In this document: positions 9,116-17,733 of the stretch, piece by piece | How the letters are laid out: each line of letters starts with the position of its first letter | Numbering within the stretch: the stretch's first letter is position 1 | Origin: an uncultured Ruminococcus sp. | GTDB taxonomy: Bacteria; Bacillota; Clostridia; Oscillospirales; Ruminococcaceae | Length of the DNA stretch: 64,000 nucleotides | Direction: 5' to 3' | Assembly: GCA_934474025.1 (NCBI GenBank) | Contig: CAKSMF010000002.1 | Location: 124,001 to 188,000, forward strand | Position numbers and translations under genes: made by a program | Notes under the pieces: generated by a model | Database searches by the model: none | Told to the model about the DNA's origin: nothing | The model's input: only the letters and a program-made list of their open reading frames with translations

Positions 9116-9135
9116 CAAAAATAATTCTCCTTATG

Positions 9136-9909
9136 TTATTCGTCAATCTTCATGAATGAACACATTACACGGTTAAATGTGAACTGCTGTTCAAGAAATG
9201 AATAGTGTCCGGCGTTTTCAAGTTTTACAAGTCCGGCATCGGGAATAAGCTTCTCCATTTTTTCGCCGTCAGATAAAGGCGTTGCAGTATCATTAACTCC
9301 CCATACAAGCAATGTAGGGCATTTTATATTCGGAAGCAAAGGTTCTAAATCTTCATTTACAACCTTTACAAGAACCTGTCTCATAAGCGGAGACGCAGCT
9401 GCATAATCCGCACTGCCCATTTTTTTACGGAAGTTTTCTAAAGCATCGGGAGCAATTTTCTGTACAAACTTATTGGATAAAAACGCTTTTCCGGCTTTAT
9501 AGTAGTATGTTCTGAAACTCTTTTTGTTGGATTTTGGAGGAAGTATTCCAGCACTGTCCACAAGAATTACTTTAGTTACTTCAAAAGGCAAATCCTTACG
9601 GCTGTTAAGTTTTATAATAACACGACCTCCGAAAGAATGACCAAGTAACATGACTTGTTTTGTATTGTAGCCTTTAAGAAAATCTATAACAAAATTCACG
9701 TAGTCATCAACACACCATGCAGACGGCGGTTCTTGACTTTCGCCGAAACCTGGCATATCCATTGCAACAACTGTATATTTTCTTGATAAAAGGTCAATCA
9801 GATTTGCAAAAAGCTTTATATTACTGCCCCACCCATGAAGCAATACTATTAAATCACCTGAACCTTTTTGTTCATAATTTATCTTAATATTATTTACTGT
9901 TTTGTACAT
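9136..9909 (-). CDS. Alpha/beta hydrolase
   Basis: 257-residue single-domain alpha/beta hydrolase. The oxyanion region is LLHGWGSN, the nucleophile elbow GHSFGG (Ser92), a probable acid lies in WGVNDTATPL and the His in NAGHYSF near the C-terminus. No signal peptide, so cytoplasmic. It lies 20 bases upstream of the MurF-like gene and probably shares its transcript. The substrate is unknown. TTTGGAG precedes the ATG. Confidence 0.88.
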   Translation of the reverse strand: MYKTVNNIKINYEQKGSGDLIVLLHGWGSNIKLFANLIDLLSRKYTVVAMDMPGFGESQEPPSAWCVDDYVNFVIDFLKGYNTKQVMLLGHSFGGRVIIKLNSRKDLPFEVTKVILVDSAGILPPKSNKKSFRTYYYKAGKAFLSNKFVQKIAPDALENFRKKMGSADYAAASPLMRQVLVKVVNEDLEPLLPNIKCPTLLVWGVNDTATPLSDGEKMEKLIPDAGLVKLENAGHYSFLEQQFTFNRVMCSFMKIDE

Positions 9910-10068
9910 TTGTTATCTCCAAAAAGTTTAATTTAGGGTATTCAATACTTTATACGCACGAAAACCCGATAATATGCTGACAATTAATTATATCATGCAA
10001 GGGAATTAATGTCAATTATCAAAAATAAAGAAAATATTATCATTTTTCAACTGAATATGTTTTAATTT

Positions 10069-10602
10069 TCAGAAAGAAAACTCTTCATAGTCTTCTTTTA
10101 TAAATCTATGATAAGTTATGTGTATGTGACTGTCAATTTCTTCTTCAAGAGTTATGCAATAATAATAATCGTCCGGAACTCCGTCTGCAAAATATATAAG
10201 GTAATCAAATTCACCGTTGTGCTTTTCTTCAATAACAACATTGTCGGAATATTTTTTGAATACTGCTATAACATCATCAATTGATATTCCATGTTTGCGG
10301 ACTGTATTTACAAATTCCTCAATAAATTCAAATCCGTCAAGGCTGTTTACATAAGACGTGCCTTTTTCGGAAACAGTTACACAAAATCCGATTTTTATTT
10401 TACGGAATGTTATCTCTCCTAATCTTTCAGCCACGCTAACAGAAAAATCCTCAAGAGCGGATTCAACATTATCAGTGCCGAGCAGATTTTTAAGGGAGCT
10501 TTCGGCATAATTAAGACTCATCGGTCTGTTGTCAAATCCTAATTTAATCTGAGCCTCTTTGATATTGTCAATAATATTTTTTTCAAGTCTTTTATAGTTC
10601 AT
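10069..10602 (-). CDS. DUF3877-like hypothetical protein
   Basis: 177-residue soluble acidic protein with no catalytic motif I can name. Its length and composition resemble the DUF3877 family of Clostridia, recalled from memory and not searched. It is flanked by its own GGAGGAATT ribosome site and long intergenic gaps, so it is probably monocistronic. No function can be assigned. Confidence 0.65.
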   Translation of the reverse strand: MNYKRLEKNIIDNIKEAQIKLGFDNRPMSLNYAESSLKNLLGTDNVESALEDFSVSVAERLGEITFRKIKIGFCVTVSEKGTSYVNSLDGFEFIEEFVNTVRKHGISIDDVIAVFKKYSDNVVIEEKHNGEFDYLIYFADGVPDDYYYCITLEEEIDSHIHITYHRFIKEDYEEFSF

Positions 10603-10802
10603 AAAAAAATTCCTCCTTTTTATAATACATTATATCACGTTTTGAAATGTTATTCAATATTATAGATATATAGAATTTATTTTTACATATTAATAGATTA
10701 TTATTTTATTCATTTCCCAGTGTGCAAAAGCTTTATACATTATCGCTAAAATTTTTCTTATAAATTTGTCACTTAAAATTCCGTCATTTTGTACATATTG
10801 TG

Positions 10803-10831
10803 TTGACTTTTTTGTGATATTGTGATAAACT
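10803..10831 (+). promoter_or_regulatory. Promoter of the GH5 gene
   Basis: TTGACT (10803-10808), 17-base spacer, TAAACT (10826-10831) with TGA in front. It lies in a 286-base gap that otherwise shows only AT-rich sequence. The start codon is about 58 bases downstream of the -10. Confidence 0.65.
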
Positions 10832-10888
10832 TATATTGACCGAAATGTTCGTTTGTCAATAAAAAACAATACGGGAGGGTATTATAAA

Positions 10889-13078
10889 ATGTTTAACAAA
10901 TCAAGAGGCATTAAGCGTGTGGTAAGTATTTCTGCTGCTGCACTCTGTATGATGTCCGCACTTAATTTTGCACCACTCAATGATAAGCAGGTTGTTGACG
11001 CTGCTGATATTAAAACAGCTTTTGAAATAACTGAAGATATGCAAATAGGCTGGAACTATGGTAACTCACTTGATGCTACCGGCGGTTCAGGTCTTGATAC
11101 CGAAACTTCATGGGGAAATCCTAAAGCTACTCAGGAAATGATGGACGCTGTAAAAGCTAAAGGTTTCAATACCGTGCGTCTCCCCACAACATGGTATCCG
11201 CATCTTGACGCTGATAACAACATAGACCCTGCTTGGATGGCTCGTGTTCATGAAGTAGTTGACTATGCTTACAATAATGATATGTACGTTATTCTTAACG
11301 TTCATCACGAAGAATGGATTAACAGAGCAGATTTAGGTACTGCTTATAATGAAATTTCAACCAAACTCAAGGCTATATGGAAACAGATTGCAGAAGAATT
11401 TAAGGATTATGACCAGCACCTTATTTTTGAAGGCATGAACGAACCTCGTGCTGCCGGTACAGACCATGAATGGTGGGGTCCTACTCAGGACGAAGTTGAC
11501 TGTATCAACAAACTTAATCAGGACTTTGTAGACACTGTAAGAAGTGTTGAATCTCCTTATAAAGATACACGACTTCTTATGTGTCCACCTTACTGTGCAA
11601 CAAGTGATTCTGGTATGATGTCTACTCTTGTACTTCCGGAAGATGATTATGTAGCTGCATCTATCCATGCTTATTCACCTTATGGTTTCACAATGGATAA
11701 GACTGTTGAAGACCACAGCACATTCTCCGAAGCTTATGCAACAGAACTTGAAACTATTCTCAATGGTATCCGTAAACAGTTTATTGAAAAGGATATCCCT
11801 GTAGTACTCGGTGAATTCAGTGCATCAAACTTCAATAACACTGAGGCTCGTTGCGAATGGGCTAAAACTTACATAACACTTATGAAAGGTTATGGCATTC
11901 CTTGCATACTCTGGGACAACGACGCAAGAGGAAATTCAGACCAGTCAGAAGCTCATGATTACCTCAACAGAGATACTCTTGAATGGTATGAAGATTCCGG
12001 TCAGGTAATCGATGCTATGATGGAAGTTCTTGCTGATACTTCAATTAAATGGGGCAGTCAGAAATACGGCAAACAGTACAATCATGAAGATATCTCAAAG
12101 GGCAAACAGATTATTGATTCTTCTATAAGCCTTGATGCATCTGTTGAGAATGGTAACTGTACTCCTGGTCTTAATGTATCCTGGAAAGACCTTGAGGGCA
12201 AAGATATTGCTATAAAGTTCACAGGTGATGCTCCTATCGTTGCAGTGGTAAACGGCGAATGGAAAAACTGGACTGAAATTCAGGCTTACGACATTGACGA
12301 AAAGAATGGTATTGCATATTATTCATCAAAAACAATAGAGTCTGCATGGAGCGGAGATGCTTCTGAAATTGAACACTTATTCGCAAGAACAAACGGAAAA
12401 ACTACTATTGAATCAATTTCTCTTATCACTGCTGCTGAAGAAGTTGAACAGCCTGAAAAACCTGAAATTCCTACTTATGATGTAGATTTCGCAAACAGAG
12501 GTACAAGCAACACTATGACTATTACTTTCACCGGAAAGGCTGGTACTACTGCTAATGGTTGCGTTGGTTACATGAACGGCGAAGACTGGGAAGCTATCAA
12601 GTGGGACGGTACTGTAGGAAGTGACGGCACTCTTACTGTTGAAGTTGATATTACTGATATTCCTTCTTCCGTTAGCAAGGGTCAAATTCAGTTATGGTGG
12701 AGCGATACTGAACTTGAATTCAAAAACTACAATTTCGTAGGTGGCGGACAGTCCACAACAACTACTACAAACACAACATCTACAGGAACAGGTACAACAA
12801 CTACTACAACTGCTACAACTGCTACAGATAAACCTACTTCAAATCCTGATATAGTTTATGGTGACGCTAATGGCGATGGTATAGTAACTATTGCTGATGC
12901 TGTAATCATAATGCAGTCACTTGCTAACAGTGATGAATATACACTTTCAGAAAAAGGTGCTGAAGCTGCTGACGTTGTAGGTAATGACGGCATTACTTCA
13001 AAAGACGCTCTTGCTATTCAGATGGTTGTTGCAGGAACTATTTCTGCTGATTCCTTACCTCTTGAAAACATTGACTAA
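10889..13078 (+). CDS. Secreted GH5 endoglucanase with two beta-rich modules and a dockerin
   Basis: Modular secreted enzyme of 729 residues that should cleave beta-1,4-glucan or related plant polysaccharide. Order: signal peptide (about 1-38), GH5 catalytic domain (about 40-390) with acid/base Glu185 in FEGMNEPR and nucleophile Glu309 in VLGEFSA, two beta-rich modules (about 400-515 and 530-620) that look like carbohydrate-binding modules, a Thr-rich linker, and a C-terminal dockerin with two calcium-binding repeats (GDANGDGIVTIADAVIIMQ and a second starting around VVGNDGITSKDAL). The dockerin implies attachment to a cohesin scaffold. GH5 subfamily 4 is likely but not proven. The ATG at 10889 follows GGGAGGG; a TTG at 10853 lacks a ribosome site. 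Confidence 0.95.
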   Translation: MFNKSRGIKRVVSISAAALCMMSALNFAPLNDKQVVDAADIKTAFEITEDMQIGWNYGNSLDATGGSGLDTETSWGNPKATQEMMDAVKAKGFNTVRLPTTWYPHLDADNNIDPAWMARVHEVVDYAYNNDMYVILNVHHEEWINRADLGTAYNEISTKLKAIWKQIAEEFKDYDQHLIFEGMNEPRAAGTDHEWWGPTQDEVDCINKLNQDFVDTVRSVESPYKDTRLLMCPPYCATSDSGMMSTLVLPEDDYVAASIHAYSPYGFTMDKTVEDHSTFSEAYATELETILNGIRKQFIEKDIPVVLGEFSASNFNNTEARCEWAKTYITLMKGYGIPCILWDNDARGNSDQSEAHDYLNRDTLEWYEDSGQVIDAMMEVLADTSIKWGSQKYGKQYNHEDISKGKQIIDSSISLDASVENGNCTPGLNVSWKDLEGKDIAIKFTGDAPIVAVVNGEWKNWTEIQAYDIDEKNGIAYYSSKTIESAWSGDASEIEHLFARTNGKTTIESISLITAAEEVEQPEKPEIPTYDVDFANRGTSNTMTITFTGKAGTTANGCVGYMNGEDWEAIKWDGTVGSDGTLTVEVDITDIPSSVSKGQIQLWWSDTELEFKNYNFVGGGQSTTTTTNTTSTGTGTTTTTTATTATDKPTSNPDIVYGDANGDGIVTIADAVIIMQSLANSDEYTLSEKGAEAADVVGNDGITSKDALAIQMVVAGTISADSLPLENID

Positions 13079-13092
13079 TTAAAAACTCAATA

Positions 13093-13140
13093 TAAAAAAA
13101 CTCCTATGGTTTTTGCAAATCATAGGAGTTTTTATTGTTT
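13093..13140. terminator. Bidirectional terminator between GH5 and flavin reductase
   Basis: Arms ACTCCTATG (13100-13108) and CATAGGAGT (13121-13129) with A-run before and T-run after, so it can serve both convergent genes. Confidence 0.85.
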
Positions 13141-13142
13141 TG

Positions 13143-13652
13143 TTATTCCTTTACATAAACAGCGGTTATTTCAGAAATATAAGCCCTATGGTAAGGGTCT
13201 TTTCCGTAAAATTTCTCATCAAAGCCGTCATCAGTTATGAAATTTTCCTTATGCATATCGTAAGAATAAAGTTTACGGCATACAAAAACCATTTCAGCCT
13301 GTTCAAAAGTCATTCCGTTTTCAACTTCTGCCGGAATAAGTCCTGTTTCCTTGCACTTATCACAATCTCTTCCAGAATGCGAACCGCAATAAGAAAGTGC
13401 TTTTCTGAACTCTTCACCTAAAAATGATGCTGTAAAATATTCATCGTTTTCCACAAATTCATATGTATAGCGGTTAGGACGAATATAGCAAGTAAGAATA
13501 TTTTTATTCCAGAGTACGCCCAACTGTCCCCATGAAGCAGTCATTGTGTTGAAGTTTTCAGAATCACCCGCAGTTAAAAGCATCCACTGCTTGCCGATTT
13601 TTTCAAACGGATTGAATGAAAGTTCAGAGATGTCAATTTTTTTAAAAGCCAT
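13143..13652 (-). CDS. Flavin reductase-like FMN-binding protein
   Basis: 169-residue split-barrel protein of the flavin reductase / FMN-binding family. The N-terminal NTMTASWGQLGVLWNK is the typical flavin-binding strand region. A Cys-containing loop (GRDCDKCKETGL) and the VFVCRKLYSYDM strand follow. It probably uses FMN in a cytoplasmic redox reaction; the partner is unknown. TAAGGAGG precedes the ATG. It lies upstream of nothing obvious and converges on the GH5 gene. Confidence 0.85.
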   Translation of the reverse strand: MAFKKIDISELSFNPFEKIGKQWMLLTAGDSENFNTMTASWGQLGVLWNKNILTCYIRPNRYTYEFVENDEYFTASFLGEEFRKALSYCGSHSGRDCDKCKETGLIPAEVENGMTFEQAEMVFVCRKLYSYDMHKENFITDDGFDEKFYGKDPYHRAYISEITAVYVKE

Positions 13653-13702
13653 GTAAAAATCCTCCTTATATATGTATTCCGAAAATTTACCGGCTTTTCA
13701 TT

Positions 13703-14458
13703 TCAGACTTTTCTGAGGACTGCCTTATATCTGAGACGCAATTTGTCTGTAATGAGGGCGATAAATTCGGAATTTGTAGGTTTACCTTTTCCGGTATCCA
13801 CCGTATAACCGAAAAATGAATTGAGTGTATCAACATTTCCCCTGTCCCAAGCAATTTCAATAGCGTGACGGATTGCACGTTCAACACGTGAAGAAGTTGT
13901 GTCATAGATTCCGGCAACCGTTGGATAAAGAAGTTTTGTCACACTGTCCAAAAGATTTTTATCTTCTATTGAATAAAGAATAGCTGTTCTCAGATAATGA
14001 TAACCTTTTATGTGAGCAGGTACGCCGAGTTGATGTATTATATCAGTTACAACAACTTCCATATCATCGCTCAGACTGTTTGCACGGTCACCGAGTGCCG
14101 AATTTATAGCACTGCAAAGGTCATCAGCATCATAAGGCTTTAACAAAAACTTTGATGCTCCGTTTTCCATAACCTGTCTTTCTATGAATTCGTTGTCATA
14201 TGAGGAAGTCACAACGAAAACAGGGAATTTAACCCCCTGTTCCTTCAACTTTTTCATAATGGAAAGAACATCACCGTTTTGAAGTGTTATATCAATAACA
14301 ACAACGTCCGGTGGTTCATTCCTTATCGAATCAAGAATGACATTACAGTCCTTGCGTCTTGTATATGCGTACATACCTCTCTCACGGAGCTTATTGGCAA
14401 CGCTCACACCTGTTTCGGCAGAATCATCACCAATAAGCACTCTTATCTTGTTATTCAT
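13703..14458 (-). CDS. spo0A: Sporulation response regulator Spo0A
   Basis: Master regulator of sporulation entry, 251 residues. The receiver domain has acidic pocket Asp11/Asp12 (IGDDSAE), phosphoacceptor Asp56 (VVVIDIT) and the conserved Lys in FLLKPYD. The C-terminal Spo0A effector domain contains SRVERAIRHAIEIAWDRGN and KPTNSEFIALI, diagnostic of the DNA-recognition region. The start at 14458 is set by AAAGGAGG; the longer in-frame ORF to 14509 is not needed. The usual Bacillus/Clostridium neighbour spoIVB is absent; here a HAD-like gene lies upstream. An intact Spo0A suggests sporulation capacity or a retained stationary-phase switch. Confidence 0.96.
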   Translation of the reverse strand: MNNKIRVLIGDDSAETGVSVANKLRERGMYAYTRRKDCNVILDSIRNEPPDVVVIDITLQNGDVLSIMKKLKEQGVKFPVFVVTSSYDNEFIERQVMENGASKFLLKPYDADDLCSAINSALGDRANSLSDDMEVVVTDIIHQLGVPAHIKGYHYLRTAILYSIEDKNLLDSVTKLLYPTVAGIYDTTSSRVERAIRHAIEIAWDRGNVDTLNSFFGYTVDTGKGKPTNSEFIALITDKLRLRYKAVLRKV

Positions 14459-14570
14459 TATTTTGTACCTCCTTTTGTTCTGTAAATATATTCTACCACA
14501 GTTTTTCAAGGAAGTGCAACAGATTATTTAAGGTCTTTATACACTTTAAAGACGGGAAATGCATAAAATT

Positions 14571-14602
14571 GTAATCCGAAAAAATTTTTGTCGGATTAAC
14601 GG
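14571..14602 (-). terminator. Hairpin after the HAD-like gene, before spo0A
   Basis: The - strand carries AATCCGA ... TCGGATT arms around an A/T loop, followed by ACAATTTT. It overlaps the very end of the upstream gene. A weaker GTCTTT/AAAGAC hairpin follows at about 14534-14556. Confidence 0.5.
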
Positions 14603-15837
14603 TGCGATTTAGCAAGAATGCCGTCGGCAATTGTCCTTACTTTAGTACCCGGCGGAAACAGTTTGTCGGCAAGCTGTGAAACAGGGTTCTTTTTGACCGT
14701 GCGTGAATAAACTGGTAAAATTTCGGGGTCAGTGACGTTTTGAGACCAATTTTTATATGTGCTGTCGGAAATACATGACCTAAGCAACATTCTGTCAGCC
14801 GGTGCGGAATGGTTTTCAATAAAAATCAGCGGAAATTCACAACCAGATTTATTTATATCATATTCCCCGAAATATTTCCCATACATTTCTTTGAAATCAT
14901 TCATACCCTGAATAACTTTTTTGTTTTTTTCAAGTGATGACAATATTTCACTCTGAAATGCAGTCTGCGGTTTATAGTCATCAATCAGACTAAGAGTTCC
15001 AAATACTATAAAACCAATCATATACGGGTCTTTACAGAAATCAGATTTAGGAAGTTTATTCTGCGGAACGTCAAAAGCATACATTGCATACATTCCGAAA
15101 GCACAACGCAATGCCAGATAATCCGGATTATCTATTTCAAGAAGACTTTTTGCCTGTACAAATCCCCTTAAACGTCCCGATTTTACCATAAGGGGAATTT
15201 CCGGAGACAGCAACAATGCTTTTGAACCTTTTAAAATTGGTTTTTCAACATCTTGTTCAATATTTCCGCCTATGTGAAGAAGTTCAGACGGTTCAACACT
15301 TGATTTCTTTTGTATTTCTTCAAAGTTTTCTGTTATCAGAAGATTATAATCTTTATAACCACACTTTTCAAGAATAATTTTTATAATGTTTTCTGAATAA
15401 ATATCATCTGCAACTATTATTATTTTTTTGCCTTGTTTAATTGCTTCATTATATAATAATTTTCCGCAGACTCTTTCTGTCGAGAATTTTTTAATCAGTT
15501 CGCACTCTTTTTCAATAAGGATATCTGCCTTTTTGATTTTGGCGTTTTTGGAAACTATACTATATATATTATTAAGATTTTTATTACCGAATTTTTTCAA
15601 AACACTATCTTGTGCATCAATTCTAAGCTGTGAAAAATTTTTTCCGGACTTGCTTATCTGTTGAAAATCTTTTTCCATAAGCATGAACATATCACGTTCA
15701 GAAGAAAACGGAGTCACAACAAGTACATTTTTCATTTTAAAACTTACTGCTTTTATTTCAGGCTTTGAAATTTCATTCAACATTTTTTTCAATATATTAT
15801 CCTGTTCAGTTGAAAAAGGTCTTTCAGAATTTTTCAT
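14596..15837 (-). CDS. HAD-superfamily-like protein lacking catalytic residues
   Basis: 413-residue protein that follows the HAD fold seen in cell-envelope HAD proteins (KAVSF, then LYNEAIKQGKKIIIV, then ELLHIGGNIEQDV). The active-site positions look changed: the motif I nucleophile expected in FDxFDTL is Lys34 (SFKMKNVLV), the motif II Ser/Thr is replaced (IIVADD), and GDN of motif IV is GGN. A 230-residue C-terminal region has no motif I can name. The start at 15837 has AGGTGG and lies 11 bases after the GH26 stop; ATG 15855 lacks a site. It is probably co-transcribed with the GH26 gene. The fold assignment is by eye and moderately sure. Confidence 0.6.
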   Translation of the reverse strand: MKNSERPFSTEQDNILKKMLNEISKPEIKAVSFKMKNVLVVTPFSSERDMFMLMEKDFQQISKSGKNFSQLRIDAQDSVLKKFGNKNLNNIYSIVSKNAKIKKADILIEKECELIKKFSTERVCGKLLYNEAIKQGKKIIIVADDIYSENIIKIILEKCGYKDYNLLITENFEEIQKKSSVEPSELLHIGGNIEQDVEKPILKGSKALLLSPEIPLMVKSGRLRGFVQAKSLLEIDNPDYLALRCAFGMYAMYAFDVPQNKLPKSDFCKDPYMIGFIVFGTLSLIDDYKPQTAFQSEILSSLEKNKKVIQGMNDFKEMYGKYFGEYDINKSGCEFPLIFIENHSAPADRMLLRSCISDSTYKNWSQNVTDPEILPVYSRTVKKNPVSQLADKLFPPGTKVRTIADGILAKSHR

Positions 15838-15848
15838 TAAGCCACCTA

Positions 15849-17702
15849 TTACCATTCGTTATAACCATAATCATAATTATAATCATAGTCATTGTAGTCA
15901 TAACCATAGTCATTATAATCATAGTCGTTATAATCATAATCCTGATTGTAATCGTAATCAGAATATGTATTATCATCATAAGCAGGTGCTTGTGTAGGAG
16001 TTTGTGTAGTATGCTGTTCATCGTATTCTTTTTTGAGTTCTTCCGAGAAGTTTCTTTTGCCAACTGAAAGTTCTCCGCCCTCATTAAGTAATTTATACTC
16101 ATCAAGAGTCAATGAACCTTCGGAATTATAGGCTTTAATAAGTTCGTCCTTAGTGGTGTACTGTTCGGAATAGTTTCCGTTGCTGTCGGTAAGGTATTCT
16201 CCGTTCCAGAGTCCAAAGAATGACCATACAGAATTATCCCTGAACAAATCGTTGATATCAGGAGTATTATTACATTCAGTCACGGCAATAATTTTATTTG
16301 TTATGTAACTCTGTATTGCAATGAACTGTTCACTGCGACTGCCAAATTTTTCAGTATCGGTGTAAAGGTCATATGACGCTATATCAAAAGTTGAAGAATC
16401 AACAGAATATGCACTGCTCATACCGTTCCAGACCCATATGAGATTGTTGAGACCGAAATAATTTGTATAACGATTATACATAAGATTCCATAACCATTGA
16501 TAAGCTTCTGCACCGCCTGCTCCCCACCAATAAGTTCCGCCCTCGGCACTGTCATAACCGAGTGACGCTTCATATAAAGGTCTCCAGAGTACCGGAATAT
16601 CTTTTTCTTTTAAAGGCATAAGCTGTTTCTGTGCCATTTCGTCCATAGCTAATACAAGATTATAGCAATCTTCTGAAATAACTCCATTATTAAGGAGGTT
16701 CAATAATTCATCAGTGGAATACATTGAAATATCATCATAAGTCATGGCATTCCAAATTGAAAAATCGCTTTCAGAAGCATATACAGATGACTGCATAGAC
16801 GGTGAATTCCATTCCCATGTGATACTGTTTATACCACCGTTTTCGCTCCATTTTATGCAAGCATCAACGTTATCAGTATTTTTTGTATCGCTTACAGTCG
16901 AAAATCTTATAGCAGGATATTGTCCGGTAATTTCATGAATGAGTTCCATTTCAGAGTTATCTGCTCCGGAAACATACTGTCCGGTAAGAGTGTATTTTCC
17001 GTAATTATCAGAAAGAAATTTCATGAGTTTTTTAGTATTATCCGATGCATTTGGATTTGCTGTTGAACCGTCTGTTTCATAACTTATATTATTTATTGAA
17101 TAACTATTTTCAACATCAAGATAGTCAAGCATGATTTCGCCGTTTTCTGGAATAACTTCAACTTCTGAATAGCCTTTTTCAAGAAAAGCTCCGTAATATG
17201 TTATTTTCTGAAACTGTCCGTCAGCACTTGTTGTGAATCTGCATAATTCCGAACCATTAAGCATTACACGGCAATTAACATTACTATCAGATGCTATACC
17301 GAATGAAAGGTCATAATGCTGATTTGCCGGTGCATCAATTCTGAATTTAAGTGATTTCTGACCGTCTGTTCCGAATCCGGTAACATAACCGCCTCCGCTG
17401 TAACCATAACGTTCATTAGTCGGAATAAGACCATTGCTAAGTCTTTCACGCTCTGCCTCATAAAGGTCTCCGGCATATGAATGTTCAATCTCCGGATAGG
17501 ATACAGGAGTTTCCTGAATAGCTTCCGTTACTGGTTCAGTAACCGGTTCTGTAACAATTTCAGTAGATGTTTCAGTAACAGTTTCAGAAACCGTGACGGT
17601 ATCTGAAGATTCATCGCTATTTTTATTTGAACTGCAAGCGGTTACGGCAAATACAGATGCAATTGCCATAACTGCAACAGATATACATTTAAAAATATTC
17701 AT
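15849..17702 (-). CDS. GH26 lipoprotein (beta-mannanase-like) with Asp/Tyr/Asn tail
   Basis: Surface lipoprotein of 617 residues. Lipobox VTAC (Cys23) is followed by a Thr/Glu/Pro-rich linker, a CBM35-like beta module (about 65-200) and a GH26 domain (about 220-520). Glu378 in LWRPLYEAS is the likely acid/base and Glu476 in IAVTECNN the likely nucleophile; WWGAGGAEAYQWLW matches the GH26 core. The probable substrate is beta-mannan. The last 42 residues (about 576-617) are almost only Asp, Tyr and Asn in DYDYN-type repeats, which is not a known GH26 feature. TTGGAGG precedes the ATG. Confidence 0.88.
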   Translation of the reverse strand: MNIFKCISVAVMAIASVFAVTACSSNKNSDESSDTVTVSETVTETSTEIVTEPVTEPVTEAIQETPVSYPEIEHSYAGDLYEAERERLSNGLIPTNERYGYSGGGYVTGFGTDGQKSLKFRIDAPANQHYDLSFGIASDSNVNCRVMLNGSELCRFTTSADGQFQKITYYGAFLEKGYSEVEVIPENGEIMLDYLDVENSYSINNISYETDGSTANPNASDNTKKLMKFLSDNYGKYTLTGQYVSGADNSEMELIHEITGQYPAIRFSTVSDTKNTDNVDACIKWSENGGINSITWEWNSPSMQSSVYASESDFSIWNAMTYDDISMYSTDELLNLLNNGVISEDCYNLVLAMDEMAQKQLMPLKEKDIPVLWRPLYEASLGYDSAEGGTYWWGAGGAEAYQWLWNLMYNRYTNYFGLNNLIWVWNGMSSAYSVDSSTFDIASYDLYTDTEKFGSRSEQFIAIQSYITNKIIAVTECNNTPDINDLFRDNSVWSFFGLWNGEYLTDSNGNYSEQYTTKDELIKAYNSEGSLTLDEYKLLNEGGELSVGKRNFSEELKKEYDEQHTTQTPTQAPAYDDNTYSDYDYNQDYDYNDYDYNDYGYDYNDYDYNYDYGYNEW

Positions 17703-17733
17703 TTTTTTCCTCCAATAAATTTTTTAAGACTTA

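Noticed and set aside
15765..16067. ORF on the + strand with Ile/Val-rich peptide
   Set aside because: It is the antisense of the DYDYN repeat tail of the GH26 gene and has no ribosome site or start context.
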